A stretch of 63,790 nt of DNA from an uncultured bacterium (GCA_949292105.1 CASEYK010000023.1:1-63790); one strand, 5' to 3'; shown: positions 9,063 to 18,673, numbered from the stretch's first letter. A program made the numbers and translations. Notes: a model not told the origin generated them from the sequence alone.

Positions 9063-10313
9063 TTATATGCTGATTTTAAAATATTTTTGATTATTTTTAT
9101 TTTTTACCATGTAAATTTCAAATAGATTACTATTATCAACTTCGTTGGCAGAACCCATCATAATTGCCATCACGATATAGTCAATTTTAATTGTGTAATT
9201 AGCATAAAAAAATTGTATCAAAAAGATGGCGGTAGCAAACATAATTATTAATTTTTTATCGCTTGTGTTTCTTTTGATAGCTTTGTAGAGCGGAATAAAA
9301 ATTAGTAATTGAAATAAAATCACCTCGATAAATCCATAATTAAACCAAAGCTCAACAATGTTGTTATGAGAAAAGTGGCCAGAAAACGAATAATTGCCAA
9401 ATGTAAATACTCCACCATATCCCAAAAATGGTCTCTTTAAACAAAATTCTATCCCTTCAATAAACAAAAATAGACGGGGCTCGTATGAGTTAAGAATATT
9501 GATTGAAAACAGTGTTTCGATCGAACTAAATAATCTAGTTCTTAAATTAGCCATTGGCGGTAAAAATAGAATTAAAACAAAGCAGCAAGCTGCCACTATA
9601 GTGACTAGTATCGAATATTGAATTTTTTTGCGGCCAAAAAAAGCAAAAATAGCAATTATTAATACTAAAATAGCAATCAATAATGCGCTTCTACTTCCTG
9701 TTACAAAAATTAAAATAACAGAATAAACCGCTGGGATTATTAATAGCCATCGTTTTTTGATTAAGCCAACATATATGTAATAACAAAAAAGATAAAGGAA
9801 AATATATCCAACAATATTCAAATCGCCAAAATCAGCCCCTATTCTCGCCCCATCTAATTTGATTATTGAATCAAAATAAAAAATGGTAAAACTTAGTAAG
9901 AAGCATATACCTGCTATTCCGAATATGGAACATATTGCTACACGATATTTTTTTATTCTCAGTATTTGATAGAAAATAAAACATGTCGCGCTTAATAAAA
10001 GAACAGTGGTATCAAAATAAAAGATGCCATTCAAGATGCTGTTTATAGGAATCAACAAATTGAAAATGATCAGTATAAAAAAGAAATAGTCGAAAATGAG
10101 TTTTTGATATAAAAGGCACCAAGCTAAAATCATTAGAGACAAAATTGCATATAATGCTATATTAACGAGATTCCATGGATATATATAGTTCAATGTCATC
10201 GTGATGTAAAACATCAAGAAAAATAAAATAAAAATAGATAATTCGATAATTATTCTTTGTTTGTTTTTTCCTGAAATAAAACGGAGCCATAAATCACTCA
10301 TGAAGAGTTTCAT
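9063..10313 (-). CDS. O-antigen/capsule polymerase (Wzy-like)
   Basis: A 416-residue protein with about 11-12 membrane helices and one extracellular loop. That loop holds GYGGVFTFGNYSFSGHFSHN followed by NIVELW, the Wzy_C/O-antigen ligase pattern with an acceptor-loop histidine. It should link flipped repeat units into chains. It overlaps the preceding gene by 20 bp, so translation is probably coupled. Sequence identity among Wzy proteins is always low; the call rests on topology and the loop motif. Confidence 0.75.
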   Translation of the reverse strand: MKLFMSDLWLRFISGKNKQRIIIELSIFILFFLMFYITMTLNYIYPWNLVNIALYAILSLMILAWCLLYQKLIFDYFFFILIIFNLLIPINSILNGIFYFDTTVLLLSATCFIFYQILRIKKYRVAICSIFGIAGICFLLSFTIFYFDSIIKLDGARIGADFGDLNIVGYIFLYLFCYYIYVGLIKKRWLLIIPAVYSVILIFVTGSRSALLIAILVLIIAIFAFFGRKKIQYSILVTIVAACCFVLILFLPPMANLRTRLFSSIETLFSINILNSYEPRLFLFIEGIEFCLKRPFLGYGGVFTFGNYSFSGHFSHNNIVELWFNYGFIEVILFQLLIFIPLYKAIKRNTSDKKLIIMFATAIFLIQFFYANYTIKIDYIVMAIMMGSANEVDNSNLFEIYMVKNKNNQKYFKISI

Positions 10314-12054
10314 AAGATTTTTTTCTCCTATTTAATAATTTTTTAACAATTTTTGGCAAAAATAAGACTGTAATAATGCACAAAAAAGATATTAAGCAAA
10401 ACAAACCACCAAACGAGTTTAGAATCTTATATGAAGAAAAATTAAAATTATTTGCTACTTGATATATATTGAGGCAAACGCTAACAAATATAGGAGGAAT
10501 TAGTATTAGCAATGTTAACAACAAGTTAAAAATAATTGGTGAATGTTTACAGAAACTTTCAAGAGATTTTGAATATTTGTAAATTAGCAGGGCAAAAATT
10601 ATTTCCAATATTATGCCAGCAAAAATAAAAAGATATTTTGCAATGTTGCTCCAGTTGCTTTCTTTACCGAAAAGCGAAATAGTGTATAAATTAGATAATT
10701 CGGTAAATTCAGAAATTTCTGTCTTTAATCCCTGAATATAACTATATCCTATGAAGCAATCGCCTTCTTGGAAATAGGGCAGCAACGATGAACTAACTAG
10801 CGTCTGGGTATTAATGTAACTAGACGAGGAATCAAAACACATATTCGCATAAAGACTCTCGCTTAAAAAACTAAGATTTAAGTATGCAAAATCGCCTAAG
10901 AACATCTTAAAAATGGGCGTATGTCCATAATCGTCAACAAGTAAATTTGCAATTGAATATTCGTATTGATACTCGCCAATGGTGAGTATTACATGTTGCT
11001 CGGGATTGGCAATATAATCTTCGATTTTCTCATCTTCGTTTTTAATTTCTTCAATCAGCGATGTGGTTAGGAATAATGTTTTTGAATTATTGTCTCGGAA
11101 ATCGTTGGGCAAGTAAAATTTTCTTTTAAGAGCGATTTTTGAAAAGACATTGTATGTTGATATTGATTCATCGTTTGTTGGGGCTGCATATCCCAAATCT
11201 GTTCCAGATGAAATTAGTGTTATATTTTTAGTTTTTCCGTTTGCAAAGGTTATTTTAATATCGGATAAATCTTTAGAATACGCCCTTATGTAAAACGGAA
11301 CATACTTAGTTTCTCTAAAATCACTAGTTGAAACATAATAATATGGCGTGAAAGAATTATATCCACTAGCTAAATTCATTATTTCATTTGCACCACCTTC
11401 ACCAAGAATGTTGAGGGGAGTATTTGAAATATATTCGGCGTGACTATAATTATTGTCACTTTCATTAGCTTTTTTACCTATATATTGATATGTTGAGTCG
11501 ATTTGCGTGCTTATATCAAAAAAACCAGAAAAGTAAAAACAAGCATTACCAAAACACCCTAATAAAAGGGTTAATAGTAGCATCCATATTCTTTTTGTTT
11601 TAATCTTTGGAACAAACAAAATTTTATTATTAAATTTCACCGACAGATGTTTTTTTTCTACAAAATTTGCTTCAGTGCTATATTTTGTCAACTGAAATTG
11701 TTTAATAAATGAAGGAATTTTAGTTTTTTCGCAACCACTAAAAATTAAAACAGGGCAATCAAAACGGCAATTTAATTTAGAAACCATATTTTGATCATTC
11801 ATTAAAATTCCATCTTTATCGTCAATGCAAATTATTTTAACAGTTAGTTTTTGCGATTTGTTTCTTAAAAAATTATCAATAGATTTTTTTTGATTAACAA
11901 TTTTTTGACTATTAAAACAATTTTTTGCAATTGACCATTTTTTTGCGATAGATACTATTTTTGAGAACAATTCAAAATCATTTGTGAAGTACACATCGTT
12001 TTCAACTACAAAATTTTGTTCATCTAGTCTCAGAATCATATACTTATTTTGCAT
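10294..12054 (-). CDS. Membrane protein of the polysaccharide locus, unknown function
   Basis: A 586-residue protein not assigned to a family. A cytosolic N-terminal part (1-150) precedes one membrane helix (about 156-178), then roughly 290 extracellular residues rich in Ser/Tyr/Asn. Three more helices lie near 475-495, 512-532 and 550-572, with a basic tail. The overlaps with both neighbours (20 bp and 11 bp) show it belongs to the operon. A long outer loop held by helices suggests a role in export, polymer modification or chain-length control, but no catalytic motif is visible. Confidence 0.75.
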   Translation of the reverse strand: MQNKYMILRLDEQNFVVENDVYFTNDFELFSKIVSIAKKWSIAKNCFNSQKIVNQKKSIDNFLRNKSQKLTVKIICIDDKDGILMNDQNMVSKLNCRFDCPVLIFSGCEKTKIPSFIKQFQLTKYSTEANFVEKKHLSVKFNNKILFVPKIKTKRIWMLLLTLLLGCFGNACFYFSGFFDISTQIDSTYQYIGKKANESDNNYSHAEYISNTPLNILGEGGANEIMNLASGYNSFTPYYYVSTSDFRETKYVPFYIRAYSKDLSDIKITFANGKTKNITLISSGTDLGYAAPTNDESISTYNVFSKIALKRKFYLPNDFRDNNSKTLFLTTSLIEEIKNEDEKIEDYIANPEQHVILTIGEYQYEYSIANLLVDDYGHTPIFKMFLGDFAYLNLSFLSESLYANMCFDSSSSYINTQTLVSSSLLPYFQEGDCFIGYSYIQGLKTEISEFTELSNLYTISLFGKESNWSNIAKYLFIFAGIILEIIFALLIYKYSKSLESFCKHSPIIFNLLLTLLILIPPIFVSVCLNIYQVANNFNFSSYKILNSFGGLFCLISFLCIITVLFLPKIVKKLLNRRKKSYETLHE

Positions 12055-13138
12055 TTTCTACAAACAATTTTAAATATTCTTCTGCAGTTTGGTCGATAGA
12101 ATATTTTTTTGATGACTCAACAGCATTGTAAGAAATTTGCTGATATTTATTAGGACAAGTTATTATATCAATTATTTTGTCTGAATATTTCTCTGGAAAT
12201 TCGTTTGAAATCAAGAATCCATTTACTCCATCATTGATTATCGTTTTATTTCCCAAGCAATCACTAGCTAACATGATGCAGCCAGATGAAAGTGCTTCTA
12301 TGATTGAAATTGATTTCATTTCCCACACAGAACACAGAAAAGAAATTTTGGCATTTGACAATATTTCTGGAATTTTTCTATTGTCGACTTGACCTGCTAA
12401 GATTATCGATTCTGACAGCCCTTTTTCGGCGATTGTTTTTTCAATTTCCGGCTTTAAACTTCCGCTGCCGTATAGCACCGCCTTAAAATTCTTTACTTTT
12501 TTAATAACTGTTTCAAAAATTTTGATAGCTAAGGCATGATTTTTTTGCTCTTCGAATCTTGCAAACATAACTAAGTCTGTTTTTCGATTTTTAAGTTCAT
12601 TGGTATTCGCAAACTTAGAAATATCAACGCCATTCTCTATGACTGGTACGTATTGTAATTTGTAATATTTTTTTACATTATCATCGTCGATAATGTTGAC
12701 TGGTATTGCAATTTTCTTTCTAAAAATATGCTTCATCAAGTAATTAGAAATTTTTCCACCTTCCAATCCTGGCAAAGTGTGAATTGTGTGAAGGATAACA
12801 ACTTTTTTTCTTAAATTATTTTTCCTTGTAGCTAAATAAGTCGTTATTAGTGCGTTGTTTTCCGTGTGTATAAAATGAATATTATGTTTGATAATTATAT
12901 CCTTTAACCTTTTTGCACATTTAAAATCAATGCCTTTTTTCTTTCCAAGAAAAAAATATTCAATGTTATTCTGCTCCAACGTATCAATAAATGCTTTCGT
13001 GTGCTCATTGAATAGAATAGCAACTTTTAGATTTACTTTCTTGTTCATTGCCAAACATAAATTTATGGCGAATGTTTCCGCTCCGCCGGTTGGTTTTAAT
13101 GAATTGATAACTTCCAACACATTGATATTTTTGTTCAT
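12044..13138 (-). CDS. Glycosyltransferase family 4
   Basis: A 364-residue GT-B enzyme that adds a sugar to the lipid-linked unit. The acceptor-side motif SLKPTGGAETFAINL is at 13-27. The donor-side half has VIENGVDISKF, RFEEQKNHALAI and SVWEMKSISIIEALSSGCI, the Glycos_transf_1 pattern with the EX7E-type glutamate region. Soluble or membrane-associated at the inner face. It overlaps the downstream membrane-protein gene by 11 bp. Sugar specificity cannot be read. Confidence 0.88.
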   Translation of the reverse strand: MNKNINVLEVINSLKPTGGAETFAINLCLAMNKKVNLKVAILFNEHTKAFIDTLEQNNIEYFFLGKKKGIDFKCAKRLKDIIIKHNIHFIHTENNALITTYLATRKNNLRKKVVILHTIHTLPGLEGGKISNYLMKHIFRKKIAIPVNIIDDDNVKKYYKLQYVPVIENGVDISKFANTNELKNRKTDLVMFARFEEQKNHALAIKIFETVIKKVKNFKAVLYGSGSLKPEIEKTIAEKGLSESIILAGQVDNRKIPEILSNAKISFLCSVWEMKSISIIEALSSGCIMLASDCLGNKTIINDGVNGFLISNEFPEKYSDKIIDIITCPNKYQQISYNAVESSKKYSIDQTAEEYLKLFVENAK

Positions 13139-13184
13139 ATGAATATTTATTGCCTCTTTTAAAACTAATTTTCGTCTTGATTAA

Positions 13185-14243
13185 TTAAATGATATTGTTC
13201 TTTTTAAGAAAATCAACAAAACTTTCACGACTATATTTATTTTTCTCTAAATAGAGTTCATTTCTTTTTCGATTCAATATTTGTTTGTTGTTGTAGATAA
13301 ATATTAATCGTTCAATCAATTGTTCTAAATTATTCATTTCAAAAAAGAAACTATTTGCTTCAGACATGATATATTTGCTCGATTCAAATCTTGAAGAAAT
13401 GGTGGGGACACCAGCAATGAACATATCGATAACGGAGCCAGGAGCACATTCCTGAGAAAAATGTGACGGGAACATATGCAAATCATATTCGCTGAGTCGC
13501 TCATATGATTTTTTATCGGACGCTCTCAATGACAATTTCAAATAATTTATGTAAGAATATTTTTTGCTATATTCTATTACTTTTTTCTCTGTTTCGATAG
13601 TACACGTTTCTTTGCGATTTACGCCACCCGCGATGTCAAGAGTAAAGCATATTTTATTCATTTTTTCATTTACAGCTATGACAGCGTTGATGGCGTCTAG
13701 AACACCTTTTTTCTCGTGTATTCGGGAGAAGTAGATAGCTTTTAATACCGTGTCATTTGTATAAATTTTCTCTCGCTGCTCAAGATCATATATTTTTTTT
13801 ACGCAAGGAAATAAGAGATATTTTGGAGAGTCAACTTTTTGTTTAAGAGTTTGTTCAACAATAGGACTTTCGACGATTAAATAATCACATTTATTAATTT
13901 CGTCATAATAGATTTTTTTATCCTCAAAACCTATATCGCCATTTCCGATGATATAGAACCATTTGCTTGTTTTTTTATTTTTAGGTTGCCATTTATTAAA
14001 AAGTCTTAGAGCAAGACTGCCACCAACAATGCATTTTGAAACGAATAAAACATCATATCGCCTAATTTTGAGCAATAGATATAATTTTAAAATTTGAAAA
14101 ATTTGGATTTTAGTTAAATCGATTACATCTATTTTGCAATTTAACTGTTTTAAGCACCACAAAACCTCTTTTGATTTATTCCTTTCACCATCATACATTT
14201 TTTTCTTATTTGGCAAAGAAGCGATGAACAATAACCTTTTCAT
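13185..14243 (-). CDS. Glycosyltransferase (GT4-like)
   Basis: A 352-residue protein with a recognisable GT-B C-terminal half: YFSRIHEKKGVLDAINAV, then ECAPGSVIDMFIAGVPTISS and an Asn/Glu tail typical of GT4 enzymes. The N-terminal half is more divergent (LLFIASLPNKKKMYDGER). It is the first gene of the minus-strand block, with a GGAGAG SD before its ATG, and 46 bp separate it from the next gene. It faces the divergent GT2 gene at 14359. Confidence 0.82.
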   Translation of the reverse strand: MKRLLFIASLPNKKKMYDGERNKSKEVLWCLKQLNCKIDVIDLTKIQIFQILKLYLLLKIRRYDVLFVSKCIVGGSLALRLFNKWQPKNKKTSKWFYIIGNGDIGFEDKKIYYDEINKCDYLIVESPIVEQTLKQKVDSPKYLLFPCVKKIYDLEQREKIYTNDTVLKAIYFSRIHEKKGVLDAINAVIAVNEKMNKICFTLDIAGGVNRKETCTIETEKKVIEYSKKYSYINYLKLSLRASDKKSYERLSEYDLHMFPSHFSQECAPGSVIDMFIAGVPTISSRFESSKYIMSEANSFFFEMNNLEQLIERLIFIYNNKQILNRKRNELYLEKNKYSRESFVDFLKKNNII

Positions 14244-14321
14244 AAAACTCTCCAGACATTACACCACAAATTATATTAGATTTTTCTAATGTATGAAACA
14301 AAAACTAAGCGCGTGTGTAAT

Positions 14322-14350
14322 TTGACATATTCCTAATCAAGCAATATAAT
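14322..14350 (+). promoter_or_regulatory. Consensus promoter TTGACA-17-TATAAT, 8 nt before ATG
   Basis: A perfect TTGACA (14322-14327), 17 bp spacer and perfect TATAAT (14345-14350). The GT2 ATG is at 14359, 8 nt later with no room for an SD, so the RNA should be leaderless. It starts the plus-strand half of the polysaccharide locus. Confidence 0.8.
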
Positions 14351-14358
14351 TCATAAAG

Positions 14359-15120
14359 ATGGAAATCAATCGCGATATTGTTGTTAGCATAATAACTCCT
14401 TCCTACAGGAGTAAAAATTTTATCTTTGATACTTATAAAAGCGTCATAAATCAAAAATGTTTAACTTGGGAATGGATTATTGTCGACGATTGTTCTGATG
14501 ACGGATCATTTGAATTTATTGAACATTTGGTGGCGGGTGATTCGCGTATACATGTCTTGAAAACGGACAAGAATAGCGGAACATCTGTTGCAAGAAATAT
14601 AGGATTGAAATTTGCAAAAGGCAGGTACATAACATTTTTGGACTCTGATGATTTATTAGATGAAAATTACTTGTCGAATCAACTGGAATTTATCCAAACC
14701 AATGGTCCGTTAATTACATCAAGTTATCGCAGAAAAGCTGAACACACATGTACTGATTTTATAGTTCCAGAACGAATTGATTACAAATTAGCTTTGAAAG
14801 GTAACCCAATGTCGTGCTTAACAACTATGTATGATAGAACAGCAATTGGAGAAGTATATTTTCCAGAAGACATTAGCAAAGCTGAAGATTATGTGTTTTG
14901 GTTGAATATTCTTAAAAAAGGTTTTGTCGCCGTGGGCAACAAAAACGTGCTAGCTACATATATTATTCATGCCAATAGCAAATCACACAATAAATGGAAA
15001 CTCATCAAACACATGTACTACATTTATCATAAAACACAAAAAATTAATTGGCTATCGAGTATGTTTTATGTACTAAGATGGGCATTTTACGGATTAAAAA
15101 AATATAAAAATGTTCATTAA
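14359..15120 (+). CDS. Glycosyltransferase family 2
   Basis: A 253-residue GT-A enzyme. VSIITPSYRSKNFIFDTYKS begins the Rossmann-like fold, IVDDCSDDGS carries the nucleotide-binding aspartates, and TFLDSDD is the metal-binding DXD region. EDYVFWLNIL matches the catalytic-base ED motif. It transfers one sugar in assembly of the surface polysaccharide. The start is fixed by the consensus promoter 8 nt upstream. Confidence 0.9.
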   Translation: MEINRDIVVSIITPSYRSKNFIFDTYKSVINQKCLTWEWIIVDDCSDDGSFEFIEHLVAGDSRIHVLKTDKNSGTSVARNIGLKFAKGRYITFLDSDDLLDENYLSNQLEFIQTNGPLITSSYRRKAEHTCTDFIVPERIDYKLALKGNPMSCLTTMYDRTAIGEVYFPEDISKAEDYVFWLNILKKGFVAVGNKNVLATYIIHANSKSHNKWKLIKHMYYIYHKTQKINWLSSMFYVLRWAFYGLKKYKNVH

Positions 15121-15190
15121 GCCAGCTAGATACAATTATGCAAATGTGCAAAAACAGCATTTTAGTATTTATTAGTTTTCAAATTTATCA

Positions 15191-15196
15191 TAAAAT
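15191..15196 (+). promoter_or_regulatory. -10 box (TAAAAT) 6 nt before ATG
   Basis: TAAAAT at 15191-15196 lies 6 nt before ATG 15203. No good -35 is seen. The spacing matches the leaderless pattern of other unit heads in this window. Confidence 0.45.
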
Positions 15197-15202
15197 ACTG
15201 GT

Positions 15203-16405
15203 ATGTCTTCTATATCATTACGAGAAATACGCAAAAATTGCAGATTAACACAACAAGAAGCAAGCCAAATTGTAGGTATGCCATTAAGAACCTATGTTTC
15301 TTATGAGCAGTGTGAATTAAAAGCTGATCAACTCAAACTCGAAAGAGTCAAAGAGAAGTTAATTGAATATGCCGCCAAAAATGTTTCTATTTTAAAAAAC
15401 AAAATTTTACTTATAACAGGTGGAACAGGTTCGTTTGGCCATGCAGTAGTTGATAGGTTTTTGAATACTGATGTAAAAGAAATTAGAATCTTATCTCGTG
15501 ATGAAAAAAAACAAGATGATATGCGCAGAGCGTACAATAATGATAAATTAAAGTTTTATATTGGTGATGTTAGAAATTTGGATTCAATTATCGATGCTTT
15601 TAGAGGAGTTGATTATGTATTCAATGCTGCGGCTTTAAAACAAGTTCCTTCTTGCGAATTTTACCCAATGGAAGCCGTGCGAACTAATATCATTGGTTCT
15701 GATAATGTTATAACCGCTTGTGTTCGTAACCATGTTAAAAAAGCCATTTTTCTTTCAACTGATAAAGCGGCATATCCAATCAATGCTATGGGCATTACGA
15801 AAGCTTTAATGGAAAAGAATGTTATTGCACGTAGTAGACAAATGCTACCAGGTGATACGGTTTTATGCTTAACTCGCTATGGAAATGTTATGGCGTCTCG
15901 CGGTAGTGTTATTCCTTTATTTTTAAATCAAATTCATGAAGGAAAACCAATCACAATCACCAACCCAGACATGACTAGATTTATGATGACGCTCGATGAT
16001 GCTGTTGATTTGGTACTCTATGCATTTGAACACGGCGAACAAGGTGATTTGTTTGTACAAAAAGCACCTGCTGCAACGATTGAAACTCTCGCTCAAGCTG
16101 TCATCAACCTAACTGGTAGCAAAACTGGCATCAGCTATATTGGAACAAGACATGGTGAAAAGTTATACGAAACACTTGTCACACAAGAAGAAATGCTAAA
16201 AGCAATTGATTTAGGCAACTTTTTCTGCGTTAAAGCGGACAATAGAGATTTAAATTACGACAAATATTTTTCCAAAGGAAATAAAAAACTCAATTTAGGA
16301 GAAAGTTACACATCTCATAATACAGGTCGCCTTGATGTCAAAGGCATGGAAGAATTACTTAAAAAATTAGAATTGTTTGGCGGACCTGTTAAGCAACACG
16401 AATAG
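15203..16405 (+). CDS. fnlA: HTH-fused UDP-GlcNAc 4,6-dehydratase/epimerase (FnlA-like)
   Basis: A 400-residue protein. Residues about 6-47 form an XRE/Cro helix-turn-helix (LREIRKNCRLTQQEASQIV, TYVSYEQ). Residues about 65-400 are an extended SDR of the FnlA/CapE type: GGTGSFG (73-79), AAALKQVP, STDKAAYPINAMGITK (185-200) and RYGNVMASRGS. It should convert UDP-GlcNAc to 4-keto-6-deoxy intermediates, the first step to UDP-N-acetyl-L-fucosamine. Ordinary FnlA is about 340 residues; the 60 extra residues are the HTH. No in-frame start lies between the domains, so the fusion is real in sequence. FnlC follows at 11 bp. The HTH may allow autoregulation, which is inference. Confidence 0.9.
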   Translation: MSSISLREIRKNCRLTQQEASQIVGMPLRTYVSYEQCELKADQLKLERVKEKLIEYAAKNVSILKNKILLITGGTGSFGHAVVDRFLNTDVKEIRILSRDEKKQDDMRRAYNNDKLKFYIGDVRNLDSIIDAFRGVDYVFNAAALKQVPSCEFYPMEAVRTNIIGSDNVITACVRNHVKKAIFLSTDKAAYPINAMGITKALMEKNVIARSRQMLPGDTVLCLTRYGNVMASRGSVIPLFLNQIHEGKPITITNPDMTRFMMTLDDAVDLVLYAFEHGEQGDLFVQKAPAATIETLAQAVINLTGSKTGISYIGTRHGEKLYETLVTQEEMLKAIDLGNFFCVKADNRDLNYDKYFSKGNKKLNLGESYTSHNTGRLDVKGMEELLKKLELFGGPVKQHE

Positions 16406-16416
16406 AGGGTAATGAA

Positions 16417-17565
16417 ATGAATTTTAAAGATAACGGAAAATTAAAACTCTTAATTATTGTTGGCACTCGCCCTGAAATTATTCGTTTGGCTGCTGTCATT
16501 AATAAGTGTCGTGACTATTTTGACACTTTACTTGTTCACACCGGTCAAAATTATGATTACACATTGAATGGTGTATTTTTTAAAGATTTAGGTATTAAAG
16601 ATCCTGATATATATCTCGATGCAGTCGGTAAAGATTTAGGCGAAACCATGGGCAATATTATCGCTAAATCATATCAAGTCATGGTTGAAACTAAGCCAGA
16701 TGCTGTTTTAGTTTTAGGCGATACAAATAGTTGTTTATCTGTTATTGGCGCCAAACGATTGCATATACCCATTTTTCATATGGAGGCCGGTAATCGCTGC
16801 AAAGACGAGTGTTTGCCAGAAGAGACAAATAGAAGAATCGTTGACATTATTTCTGATGTCAACCTCGCCTATAGCGAGCATGCACGACGATATTTAGCTG
16901 ATTGTGGGTTACCAAAAGAGAGAACATATGTCACTGGTTCGCCGATGGCAGAAGTTCTTACTAATAATCTTGAACAAATAGTGGATAGTGACATTCTCAA
17001 AAGACTTAATCTCGAAAAAAATAAATATATTTTGTTGAGCGCTCATCGAGAAGAAAATATCGATACAGATAAGAACTTTTATTCACTTTTCACTGCCATC
17101 AATAAATTGGCTGAAAAATATGATATGCCAATTTTATATAGTTGCCATCCTCGCAGCAAAAAGAAACTAGAGGCATCTGGTTTTAAGTTAGATAAAAGAG
17201 TTGTTATGCATGAGCCATTAGGTTTTCATGATTATAACAATTTACAAATGAATGCCTTTTGCGTAGTTAGCGATAGTGGAACATTACCTGAAGAAAGTTC
17301 TTTTTATGCCTCTATTCATAAGCCGATTGCTGCAGTTTGTATTAGAACATCAACCGAAAGACCTGAGGCTTTAGATAATGCTTGTTTCGTTTTAGCGGGT
17401 ATTGATGAAAAAAATTTGTTACAAGCCGTTGAAGTTGCCGTTAAAGATAAAGAAGGATGCAAACCAGTTGATGATTATACCGATACAAATGTCAGCGATA
17501 AAGTTGTTAAACTCATACAATCGTATACTGGTGTTGTTAACAAAATGGTTTGGAGAAAAGAATAA
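16417..17565 (+). CDS. fnlC: UDP-GlcNAc 2-epimerase family (FnlC/WbjD-like)
   Basis: A 382-residue non-hydrolysing UDP-HexNAc 2-epimerase. GTRPEIIRLAAVI is the N-terminal signature. HTGQNYDYTLNGVFF, HMEAGNRC, EETNRRIVD and SDSGTLPEESSF follow in family order. With FnlA and FnlB upstream and downstream, it should act as the final C2 epimerase giving UDP-L-FucNAc, although WecB-like enzymes look similar. It is 11 bp from fnlA with a GAGGG-type SD and its TAA shares a base with the fnlB ATG. Confidence 0.88.
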   Translation: MNFKDNGKLKLLIIVGTRPEIIRLAAVINKCRDYFDTLLVHTGQNYDYTLNGVFFKDLGIKDPDIYLDAVGKDLGETMGNIIAKSYQVMVETKPDAVLVLGDTNSCLSVIGAKRLHIPIFHMEAGNRCKDECLPEETNRRIVDIISDVNLAYSEHARRYLADCGLPKERTYVTGSPMAEVLTNNLEQIVDSDILKRLNLEKNKYILLSAHREENIDTDKNFYSLFTAINKLAEKYDMPILYSCHPRSKKKLEASGFKLDKRVVMHEPLGFHDYNNLQMNAFCVVSDSGTLPEESSFYASIHKPIAAVCIRTSTERPEALDNACFVLAGIDEKNLLQAVEVAVKDKEGCKPVDDYTDTNVSDKVVKLIQSYTGVVNKMVWRKE

Positions 17566-18608
17566 TGAAAGTTCTCGTCACCGGTTCCAATGGTTTTATT
17601 GGTAAACATATGTGTGTCCTGCTTAAAAGAAAAGGGCATGAAGTTTTTGCTTATGATTTAGAATCTTCCGAAGAGGATTTGCGTAAATATGTTTTGCAAG
17701 CTGAATTTATTGTCCATTTGGCAGGCATCAACCGTCCTTTAACTAATGAAGAGTTTTATGATGGCAATTCAAATTTTACTAAAAAACTTATCGATTTGAT
17801 AAAGACTAATAATCTAATGACACCTATTATTATGTCGAGCTCAATTCAGGCTGTGCTTGATAATGATTATGGCAAATCTAAAAAAATGGGCGAGGATTAT
17901 TTATTTGCTTCTAGATTACCTGTTTATATTTATCGATTAGCAAACGCTTTTGGAAAATGGTGCCGCCCTAATTATAATTCGGCCGCTGCAACTTTTTGCT
18001 ACAACATTGCTCATGATTTGCCGATTGAGATAAGAGATAGAAATTATGTTGTTCACTACAATTATATCGATGATATCGTTGATGAATTTTTAAAAGTAAT
18101 TGAAGCCAAAGAACATCATGGTTCAAAAGATATTTTGTATATAGCACCAACCTACGATTGTTCTTTGGGAAAATTGGCTGATTTGCTATACTATTTCAAA
18201 GGTGAAATAGAATCCGATAGGCATCTACCTATTATTCATGACGAATTTGAATTAAAACTATTCAAAACATTTTGTGATTATTTGAGTGATCCTGGATATA
18301 GTTTCAATTACGCAGCAGATTCTAGAGGATATTTTGAGGAAGTCTATAAATCCAAAAAGTGGGGACAAATCAGTGATAATGTTTCTTATCCTGGCATCAT
18401 CAAAGGCGGGCATTATCACACACATAAAAAAGAGATATTTTATACTGTTATTGGCGAATCAGAAATCATTCAACAAAATGTTCAAACTGGAGAAATTATT
18501 GTTAGTATCGTAAATGGAGATAACCCACAGTTGGTTTCTATAAAAGTACTTTATACGCATAGTATTCAAAACATAGGCAATGGTATTAGCCATACGTTAA
18601 TGAGTTAA
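17565..18608 (+). CDS. fnlB: FnlB/WbjC-like reductase with C-terminal cupin
   Basis: A 347-residue bifunctional enzyme. GSNGFIGKHMCVLLKRKGHE is the NAD(P) Rossmann motif near the N-terminus, and a cupin domain near the C-terminus reads GIIKGGHYHTHKKEIFYTVI. This domain order is that of the reductase/3-epimerase that makes UDP-2-acetamido-2,6-dideoxy-L-talose from the FnlA product. ATG 17565 is preferred: GGAG lies 12 nt upstream and it overlaps the fnlC stop (TAATG). A longer start at 17550 lacks support. Confidence 0.88.
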   Translation: MKVLVTGSNGFIGKHMCVLLKRKGHEVFAYDLESSEEDLRKYVLQAEFIVHLAGINRPLTNEEFYDGNSNFTKKLIDLIKTNNLMTPIIMSSSIQAVLDNDYGKSKKMGEDYLFASRLPVYIYRLANAFGKWCRPNYNSAAATFCYNIAHDLPIEIRDRNYVVHYNYIDDIVDEFLKVIEAKEHHGSKDILYIAPTYDCSLGKLADLLYYFKGEIESDRHLPIIHDEFELKLFKTFCDYLSDPGYSFNYAADSRGYFEEVYKSKKWGQISDNVSYPGIIKGGHYHTHKKEIFYTVIGESEIIQQNVQTGEIIVSIVNGDNPQLVSIKVLYTHSIQNIGNGISHTLMS

Positions 18609-18633
18609 CAGATTTCATATTAATGAAGTCTGT
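18608..18633 (+). terminator. Hairpin terminator after fnlB
   Basis: ACAGATTTCAT and ATGAAGTCTGT form an 11-position stem with one mismatch and a four-base loop. A pyrimidine-rich tail follows but no long T run, so termination may be partial. Confidence 0.5.
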
Positions 18634-18637
18634 CTTC

Positions 18638-18666
18638 TTGCTATACTTACATAATTTAGATAAAAT
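18638..18666 (+). promoter_or_regulatory. Promoter TTGCTA-17-TAAAAT, 7 nt before ATG
   Basis: TTGCTA (18638-18643), 17 bp, TAAAAT (18661-18666), then 7 nt to ATG 18674. No SD, so a leaderless start is likely. Confidence 0.65.
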
Positions 18667-18673
18667 GTAAAAG

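Noticed and set aside
15203-15390. Separate small HTH gene before fnlA
   Set aside because: There is no stop codon and no in-frame start with SD between the HTH and the dehydratase domain.
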